A stretch of 64,000 bases of DNA from Amycolatopsis anabasis (GTDB lineage Bacteria > Actinomycetota > Actinomycetes > Mycobacteriales > Pseudonocardiaceae): assembly GCF_009765355.1 (NCBI RefSeq), contig NZ_VTHK01000001.1:62001-126000 (forward strand). Reading direction: 5' to 3'. Of this stretch, positions 58,749 through 64,000 are shown one piece after another (position 1 is the first letter of the stretch; every line of letters begins with the position of its first letter). The position numbers and the translations under genes were made by a program. The notes under the pieces were generated by a model that was not told the DNA's origin, did no database searches, and saw only the letters and a program-made list of their open reading frames with translations.

Positions 58749-59779
58749 CGCCGCACCGCCTTCAGCCGCCGCACCACGAGCACGAACGCGAGGCCGCCCA
58801 CGATGTCGGTCATGATCCCGACCTGCACCTCGCCGGGCGAGCCGAGCACCCGGCCGAGCACATCGCAGCCGAGCAGCAGCACCGGCGCGAGGATCAGCGA
58901 CAGGAGCAGCACCCACCGCTCGTCCTGCCCGGCCAGCAACCGCGCCAGGTGCGGAATCATCAAGCCCACGAACGCGATCGGCCCGCAGGCCGCGGTCGCC
59001 GCGGCGCACAGCAGGCCGACCGCGACCATGCTCGCGAGCCGGGTGAACGCGGGGTTCGCGCCGAGCCCTCGCGCGGCGTCCTCGCCGAGTGCGATCGCGT
59101 TCAGCGCGCGCCCGAGCACCAGCGCCAGCACGACCCCGGCGAGGAAGAACGGGATCAGCCCGCCGAACGCGCCGACGTCCCGGTTGGCCAGCGAACCGAC
59201 CAGCCAGAACCGCATCTGATCGAGGTTGTGCGTGTTGATCACCTGCATGGCCTGGTTGAACCCGACGAACGCCGCCTGGATCGCGACCCCGGCCAGCGCC
59301 AGCCGGATCGGGCTGGTCGCGCCGCGGCCGCCGCCGACCGCGTAGACCAGCGCGGTGCCGAGCAGCGCGCCCGCGAACGCGAACCACACGAGCTGGCCGG
59401 GCTGCGTGATACCGAGCCCGGCCGAGGCGGCGACGATCGCGACCGCGGCGCCGTGGTTGATGCCGAGCAGCCCGGGGTCGGCGACCGGGTTCCGGGTGAC
59501 CGCCTGCATCAGGGCTCCGGCGAGGCCGAGCGCCATCCCGACCCCGACGCCGAGCAGGGTGCGCGGCAGCCGGTCGCCGCGGATGACCGCGTCCTCGTAA
59601 CCACCCGAATTGGCGAAGAGACCGTGCAGGACCTCACTCAGCGTAAGCCTGTTCGAGCCGATCGCGATGGACAGCAGCACCACGGCCACCAACGCGGCCA
59701 CGGCGCTGAGCAGGATCAATGCCCGCGGAGGCCGCCGGATGCGCGGCGGAGCGGGCGAGGTGATCGTCACCATGGTCAT
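58745..59779 (-). CDS. FecCD-family iron-siderophore permease (1)
   Basis: This 344-residue permease has the FecCD features DRLPRTLLGVGVGMALGLAGALMQAVTRNPVADPGLLGINHG (about residues 69-110) and CGPIAFVGLMIPHLARLL near residue 265. It heads the minus-strand operon and pairs with the next gene as the transmembrane heterodimer. Its start lies 5 nt from an iron box shared with the divergent binding-protein gene. ATG 59773 is an alternative start. Confidence 0.94.
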   Translation of the reverse strand: MTMVTITSPAPPRIRRPPRALILLSAVAALVAVVLLSIAIGSNRLTLSEVLHGLFANSGGYEDAVIRGDRLPRTLLGVGVGMALGLAGALMQAVTRNPVADPGLLGINHGAAVAIVAASAGLGITQPGQLVWFAFAGALLGTALVYAVGGGRGATSPIRLALAGVAIQAAFVGFNQAMQVINTHNLDQMRFWLVGSLANRDVGAFGGLIPFFLAGVVLALVLGRALNAIALGEDAARGLGANPAFTRLASMVAVGLLCAAATAACGPIAFVGLMIPHLARLLAGQDERWVLLLSLILAPVLLLGCDVLGRVLGSPGEVQVGIMTDIVGGLAFVLVVRRLKAVRR

Positions 59780-59784
59780 CAGAT

Positions 59785-59803
59785 TAAGGTAAGGCTAACC
59801 TGT
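59785..59803. promoter_or_regulatory. DmdR/IdeR iron box
   Basis: TAAGGTAAGGCTAACCTGT matches the 19-bp consensus TTAGGTTAGGCTAACCTAA at 15 positions. It lies between the two divergent siderophore-uptake transcripts and overlaps the first codon of the binding-protein gene, so iron-loaded repressor would shut off both. Confidence 0.88.
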
Positions 59804-60812
59804 GGCCGTGACCCCTCTCCGTAACCAGCTCTCCCGGCGCGGATTCCTCCTCGGCACGGCCGGGGCGGGCGCGCTCGCCGCACTGACCGCCTGTGGCTAC
59901 CAGGACGACAAAGCCGCCGGGGGCGGCGGCACCTGGACCTTCACCGACGACCGGGGCCGCAAGCTCGAAGGCGAGCGGCCGACCCGGATCGTCGCGCAGG
60001 TGACCGCGGCCGCCGCGCTGTGGGACTTCGGCGTGCGGCCGATCGGCGTGTTCGGCCCGTCGAAGCTGCCCGACGGCAAACCGGATCCGCAGGTCGGCGC
60101 GGTGGACCTGAACACGGTGACCTCGCTGGGCAACGTGTGGGGCGAGTTCAACTACGACAAGTACGTCTCGCTCAACCCGCAGTTGCTGATCAGCGTGATG
60201 TACCTGCCGGACGAGCTGTGGTACGTGCCGAAGGAGCAGGCGCCGCAGATCGACAAGGTCGCGCCGAGCGTGGGTCTGCAGCTCAAGGAGATCGCGATGC
60301 CGGACGGGATCGCGAAGTTCGCCGCGCTGGCCAAGGCGCTCGGCGCGGACGTCGACGCGCCCGCGGTGACCCAGGCGAAGGCGGCCTACGAGCGGGCGAA
60401 CGCCGAGTTCGCGGCGGCCGCCAAGAAGGCGTCCGGGCTCAAGGTGCTCGCGGTTTCCGCGGCGAAGGACGCGTTGTGGGCGATCTACCCGCCCGCGCTG
60501 CCGATCACCAACCACCTCACCAAGCAGGGCCTGCATCTCGTGGTGCCGGAGAATCCGGATTCGACCGGCTTCTACGAGCAGCTGAGCTGGGAGAACGCGG
60601 GCCGCTACCCGGCGGACGTGATCCTCTACGACAACCGCTTCGGCGCGCTCACCCCGAACGACCTGACCGGCAACCCGACCTGGTCGCAGCTCCCGGCGGT
60701 CAAGGCGGGCCGCCTGATCGGGTGGAACTCGGAAACCCCGTTCAGCTACCAGCGCTACACCGAACTCCTCACCACCCTCACCACCGGCCTCACCCGCTTC
60801 GCCGGAGCCTGA
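59802..60812 (+). CDS. Iron-siderophore substrate-binding lipoprotein
   Basis: This 336-residue protein carries a twin-arginine lipoprotein signal (LSRRGFLLGTAGAGALAALTAC, lipobox LTAC) and a family-8 (FepB/FhuD-type) binding fold (RPTRIVAQVTAAAALWDFGVRPIGVFG, SLNPQLLISVMY, WENAGRYPADVILYDNR). It delivers a ferric-siderophore to the FecCD pair encoded divergently. The start is GTG 59802 or 59808; either leaves almost no leader because the iron box covers this position, so the mRNA is probably leaderless. A strong hairpin follows the stop. Confidence 0.93.
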   Translation: MAVTPLRNQLSRRGFLLGTAGAGALAALTACGYQDDKAAGGGGTWTFTDDRGRKLEGERPTRIVAQVTAAAALWDFGVRPIGVFGPSKLPDGKPDPQVGAVDLNTVTSLGNVWGEFNYDKYVSLNPQLLISVMYLPDELWYVPKEQAPQIDKVAPSVGLQLKEIAMPDGIAKFAALAKALGADVDAPAVTQAKAAYERANAEFAAAAKKASGLKVLAVSAAKDALWAIYPPALPITNHLTKQGLHLVVPENPDSTGFYEQLSWENAGRYPADVILYDNRFGALTPNDLTGNPTWSQLPAVKAGRLIGWNSETPFSYQRYTELLTTLTTGLTRFAGA

Positions 60813-60824
60813 CCCCGCGAAGCT

Positions 60825-60877
60825 TTCATGAGGGGACCCCTCCAGACGAATTTTGTCTGGAGGGGTCCCCTCATGAA
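60825..60877. repeat. 53-nt hairpin element, copy 2 (convergent terminator)
   Basis: TTCATGAGGGGACCCCTCC and its complement form a perfect 23-bp stem with loop GAATTTT between the convergent siderophore-binding-protein and M20 genes. It differs from the copy at 38466-38514 in only two or three bases. Confidence 0.92.
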
Positions 60878-60891
60878 CGTGACCGGCCGGG

Positions 60892-62319
60892 TCAGCCGGT
60901 GGCGTGGGCGTGCAGGATGTGGGCGACGGCTTCGGTGACGCGTTGTGCCTGGGGCAGGTGGAGCCATTCGTCGGGCACGTGGGCGTTGGAATCCGGGCCC
61001 AGGGCGCCGGTGACCAGGAACTGGGCTGCCGGGTACTTCTCCGCGAGCAGTCCCATGAACGGGATCGAGCCGCCGAGGCCGACGCTTCGCCACGGCCGGC
61101 CGAAGACCCGGTCGCTCACCAGCTCCAGCGCGTTCGCCAGCCAGGGTGCCGCGTCCGGCGCGTTCCAGCCGCCCGCGTGTTCCACGCCGCCCAGCTCCAC
61201 GGTCGCCCCGTACGGAACGTCCGTGGTGAGCGCCTTCTCGACCGCGTTCAGCGCGGCCGCCGAGTCCGCGGTCGGCGGCAGCCGGAAGCTCAGCGCGAGC
61301 GTGGTCGCGTCGCGCAGGACGTTCCCGGCGTTCGCGGGCTCGGGGAACCCGGCGGCGCCGATGACCGAAAGGGTCGGCCGCCAGCTGTTGTTGAGCAGGA
61401 GTTCCACGTCGTCGTCGGACACCGTGCGCATGCCCCGCGCCACCGGGAACGCGGTGCGGATCGCACCCGGCGAGACCTCGGCGGTCGCCCGGGCCTCGGC
61501 CAGGCGGTTCGCCGGGACGTCCACGTTCAGCTCGGCGAGCTTGATCTCACCGGTCGCCGAGTCCTCGATCCGGTCGAGCAGCTGCCGCAGGATCCGGAAC
61601 GAACTCGGCACCACGCCGCTGGCCAGCCCGGAGTGCTGCGCCGATTCGAGCACCCGCACGGTGGCGTGCACCTGCACCAGGCCGCGCAGGCTGGTGGTCA
61701 GCCACAACCGCTCGTAGTCGTTGCCGCCGGAGTCCAGGCAGATCACGAACGACACCTCGCCGAGCCGCTCGGCCAGGTGCTCCAGGTACACCGGCAGGTC
61801 CGGGCTGCCCGATTCCTCACCGGTTTCCAGCAGCACGACCGCCCGCGCGTGCTTGCCGCCCCCGGCGCGGATCGCCTCGAGCGCGGTCGCCGCCGCGTAT
61901 CCCGCATACCCGTCATCCGCCGAACCGCGGCCGTAGAGCCGGTCGCCCCGGATCACCGGCGTCCACGGCCCGAGCCCTTCGGACCAGCCGCCGACCGGGG
62001 GCTGCTTGTCCAGGTGGCCGTAGAGCAGCACGGTTCCCTTGTCCTCGGCGCCCTCGCTCGCGGGCACGTCGAGCAGCAGCACCGGAGTGTGCCCCGGCAA
62101 CTCGACGACCTCGATCTTCGCGCCCGGGATCGGTCGCGCGGCGAGCCAGTTCCGCACGTGGTCGATCGCCGCCGCCAGCTGACCGGTTCGCGCCCAGTCG
62201 GCGTCGAAGGCCGGGGACAGGGCGGGGATCTCGACCAGGCCGGACAGGCTCGGGAGAACCTCGCCGGCCCAGTTGGTCAGGACGGTTTCGCGTACGGTTC
62301 GCTGCTCCACGTCCGCCAT
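60892..62319 (-). CDS. M20-family metallopeptidase (dipeptidase-like), second copy
   Basis: This 475-residue zinc enzyme cleaves dipeptides or related amides. The metal ligands appear in order: His in LLYGHLDKQPP (about residue 112), bridging Asp in GRGSADDGYAG, Glu pair in LLETGEESGSPD (about 175), Asp in ICLDSGGNDYE, and His in SNAHVPDEWLHL at the C-terminus. The dimerisation domain begins near STLRGL-type sequence SLRGLVQVHATV. It starts 7 nt after its paralogue ends and shares its layout throughout. Confidence 0.94.
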   Translation of the reverse strand: MADVEQRTVRETVLTNWAGEVLPSLSGLVEIPALSPAFDADWARTGQLAAAIDHVRNWLAARPIPGAKIEVVELPGHTPVLLLDVPASEGAEDKGTVLLYGHLDKQPPVGGWSEGLGPWTPVIRGDRLYGRGSADDGYAGYAAATALEAIRAGGGKHARAVVLLETGEESGSPDLPVYLEHLAERLGEVSFVICLDSGGNDYERLWLTTSLRGLVQVHATVRVLESAQHSGLASGVVPSSFRILRQLLDRIEDSATGEIKLAELNVDVPANRLAEARATAEVSPGAIRTAFPVARGMRTVSDDDVELLLNNSWRPTLSVIGAAGFPEPANAGNVLRDATTLALSFRLPPTADSAAALNAVEKALTTDVPYGATVELGGVEHAGGWNAPDAAPWLANALELVSDRVFGRPWRSVGLGGSIPFMGLLAEKYPAAQFLVTGALGPDSNAHVPDEWLHLPQAQRVTEAVAHILHAHATG

Positions 62320-62326
62320 CCTGCCA

Positions 62327-63739
62327 TCACGAGAAGGCGTGCGAATGCAGGATGCGGGCGATCGCCTCGGTGACCCGTTCGGTCTGGACGAGATGCAGCC
62401 ATTCGTCCGGTACGTGCGCGTTGTTCCCCGGCCCGCGCGGACCGGTGGCCACGAACTGGGCGTCCGGATAGGCCCGCGCGAACAGCCCGAGGAACGGGAT
62501 CGTCCCGCCCAGCCCGTTCGCGCGCCACGGCTTCCCGAACACCACGGCACTCGTTTCGTCCAAAGTGGACTTCAGCCAGGGGGCGAGCGGCGGCGCGTTC
62601 CAGCCGGTGGCCGCGCCGGTGCGGGTGATCTCGGCCCGCGCGCCGAACGGCACGTCCGCGCGCAGCGCGCGTTCGACCGCCGCGAGCGCGGCCGGGCCGT
62701 CGACCGTGGGCGGCAACCGCAGGCTGAGCTTCAGGCTGGTGTAGGGGCGCAGCACGTTCCCGGCGTCGGCGAGGCCCGGCAGCCCGTCCGCGCCGGTGAT
62801 CGAGAGCGTGGTCCGCCAGGTGTTGCCGAGGATCAGCTCGACCGGATCGTCGGCGACCGGCCGGACGCCCTCGGCCAGCGGGATCTCCGGCACGAGCAGG
62901 CCCTCGGCGACCGCCGCCCGCACCTCGGCGAGCCGGTCCGGCGGCACCTCGGCGAGCAGTTCGGGCAGCCGGATCGCGCCCGTGCGCGGATCCTCGATGC
63001 GGTCCAGCAGTTCCCGCAGGATCCGGAACGAACTCGCGACCACGCCGCTCGCGTGCCCGGAGTGCACCCCGGCCTTCAGCACCCGCACGGTCAGGTCGAG
63101 GAACGCGATCCCGCGCAGCGAGGTGGCCAGCCACAACCGCTCGTAGTCGCCGCCCGCGGTGTCCAGGCAGACGACCAGCCCGACCCGGCCGAGGTCGTCG
63201 CGCAGGTGCGCCAGGTACGCGGCCAGGTCCGGGCTGCCGGACTCCTCGCTGGTCTCCAGCAGCAGCACGGTCCGGGCATGCGCGCCGCCCGCCGCGTGCA
63301 GCGCCTCCAGCGCGGTGGCCGCCGCGAACGCCGCGTAGCCGTCGTCGCCCGCGCCGCGCCCGTAGAGGCGGCCGTCCTTTTCCACCGGTGTCCACGGATC
63401 GAGGCCGGGCGACCACACCCCGGCGGGCGGCTGCTTGTCCAGGTGCCCGTAGATCACCACGGTGTCGGCGTTCGTCGCGTCCCCGGTCGCCGGGAGGTCG
63501 GCCAGCAGCAGCGGGGTCCGCCCCTCGAGCTGCACGACTTCGATTCTCATGGTCGGCGCCAGGCGGGACTCCAGCCAGTCGCCGACCAGCGCGACCGCGG
63601 CGTGCAGGTTCTTGTGGTGGACCCAGTCGGCGTCGAAGGCGGGCGAGAGCGCGGGGATGCGGACGAACTCGCGCAGGCCGGCCAGGGCTGCACCGCTCCA
63701 GGCCTGCCGCACGGTGTCCCGGAGGAGGTGCGGGTCCAT
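62327..63739 (-). CDS. M20-family metallopeptidase (dipeptidase-like), first copy
   Basis: This 470-residue enzyme is a paralogue of the next gene with the same ligands: VIYGHLDKQPP, GRGAGDDGYAAF, LLETSEESGSPD, VCLDTAGGDYE, and NNAHVPDEWLHLV. The two proteins align over their full length without large gaps, so they arose by tandem duplication. It begins MDPHLLRDTVRQAW at 63739. No signal peptide is present, so both act in the cytoplasm. Confidence 0.94.
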   Translation of the reverse strand: MDPHLLRDTVRQAWSGAALAGLREFVRIPALSPAFDADWVHHKNLHAAVALVGDWLESRLAPTMRIEVVQLEGRTPLLLADLPATGDATNADTVVIYGHLDKQPPAGVWSPGLDPWTPVEKDGRLYGRGAGDDGYAAFAAATALEALHAAGGAHARTVLLLETSEESGSPDLAAYLAHLRDDLGRVGLVVCLDTAGGDYERLWLATSLRGIAFLDLTVRVLKAGVHSGHASGVVASSFRILRELLDRIEDPRTGAIRLPELLAEVPPDRLAEVRAAVAEGLLVPEIPLAEGVRPVADDPVELILGNTWRTTLSITGADGLPGLADAGNVLRPYTSLKLSLRLPPTVDGPAALAAVERALRADVPFGARAEITRTGAATGWNAPPLAPWLKSTLDETSAVVFGKPWRANGLGGTIPFLGLFARAYPDAQFVATGPRGPGNNAHVPDEWLHLVQTERVTEAIARILHSHAFS

Positions 63740-64000
63740 CCCACGATCGTGACACGAACACGCGGTGGCGCACGTCACACTCTCGGTCGCCGGCGTACGC
63801 GGTGACGCACTCCCGCCACCGCCCGGAGCACGCCCGACCGCCATGTCGAGCCTGGCTTGAACCCCCGACTTTCGGCGGGCACATCGTCGGGCTTCCAAGC
63901 GTTTTCCCAGCTCAACACTGGTTTCTCAGCAACAAATCAGCATCGGCGACTCACCAGAACAGCCCAGTCCATGCCAGGATGGCCGCGTGAACCGTCACCG
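63740..64000. other. Terminal region without a supported gene
   Basis: These 261 bases precede the M20 operon and reach the window edge. Composition from 63890 on is less GC-rich, as in promoters. A GTG at 63987 could begin a plus-strand gene, but only four codons are visible. I call nothing here. Confidence 0.4.

Noticed and set aside
63388..63990. Plus-strand gene reaching the right end
   Set aside because: Most of it is the shadow of the M20 gene, and the remaining part has no domain or ribosome site.

Overview
The window is very GC-rich DNA, packed with genes on both strands. It has frequent GTG starts and many ATGA/GTGA start-stop overlaps. Its gene set is typical of actinomycetes: an HspR-type dnaK promoter, an EtfD-like and a FadE5-like gene, DUF397 and DUF5753 proteins, DUF742, a DmdR/IdeR iron box, and an ATP-grasp/alpha-E/transglutaminase cluster like mycobacterial Rv2411c-Rv2409c. 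Gene style and content suggest the Pseudonocardiaceae, most likely Amycolatopsis or a close relative. This is an inference from gene content and sequence style, not a database match.

Layout. 1-0.8 kb: 5' part of dnaK with two HAIR operators. 0.8-3.8 kb: an operon of two DUF4097 surface proteins and a secreted TAP-like hydrolase. 3.9-6.7 kb: PEBP protein, cytosine-permease-like transporter, TetR and SMR efflux. 6.8-9.1 kb: EtfD-like membrane Fe-S reductase. 9.1-12.6 kb: a small accessory cluster (isopenicillin-N-synthase-like oxygenase, SnoaL-like protein, DHA2 efflux pump, TetR). 12.6-15.3 kb: a divergent locus with an XRE-TPR regulator and flavoprotein on one side and two tiny proteins plus a second XRE protein on the other. 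15.3-19.4 kb: secreted alpha-galactosidase, orphan DUF742 protein, CDF metal exporter and a Ddn-like oxidoreductase. 19.5-23.3 kb: an acyl-CoA operon (TetR, AidB-like dehydrogenase, two crotonases). 23.3-29.7 kb: CAP-domain protein, MarR/monooxygenase pair, AraC/MFS pair, dcd and an MpaB-family oxygenase. 29.7 kb: tRNA-Gly(CCC). 30-35.4 kb: housekeeping and small enzymes including a 5'-nucleotidase and Mug. 35.7-38.4 kb: atypical LuxR regulator and FadE5-like dehydrogenase. 38.5-48 kb: ArsR, small membrane and secreted proteins, LRR protein, VanW protein, GroES-like protein, thioredoxin-NHL protein, SRPBCC protein and a large beta-solenoid membrane protein. 48.1-50.6 kb: polar amino-acid ABC importer. 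50.8-55.8 kb: polytopic membrane protein followed by ATP-grasp, alpha-E and transglutaminase genes. 56-57.8 kb: XRE/DUF397 pair and a HigBA-type toxin-antitoxin. 57.8-60.8 kb: iron-siderophore importer under an iron box. 60.9-63.7 kb: tandem M20 peptidases.

How the parts connect. The most informative regulatory link is a TTAC(C/T)-N4-(A/G)GTAA dyad. It sits in front of both the EtfD-like reductase and the FadE5-like dehydrogenase, 30 kb apart, which suggests one regulator joins fatty-acid oxidation to its electron outlet. Beyond genes, the window holds several families of dispersed non-coding or overlaid sequence: a near-identical 49-53 nt hairpin at two convergent gene ends, a 21-bp repeat in triplets at two intergenic sites, a separate GTGAGTGTTC hairpin, and a recurrent pseudo-palindromic 13-mer related to GTCCAAAGTGGAC, mostly inside genes. 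I see no CRISPR array, no rRNA, no prophage and no intact insertion sequence. No gene-free stretch exceeds 300 bases; the longest are 35390-35668, 63740-64000 and 17006-17255.
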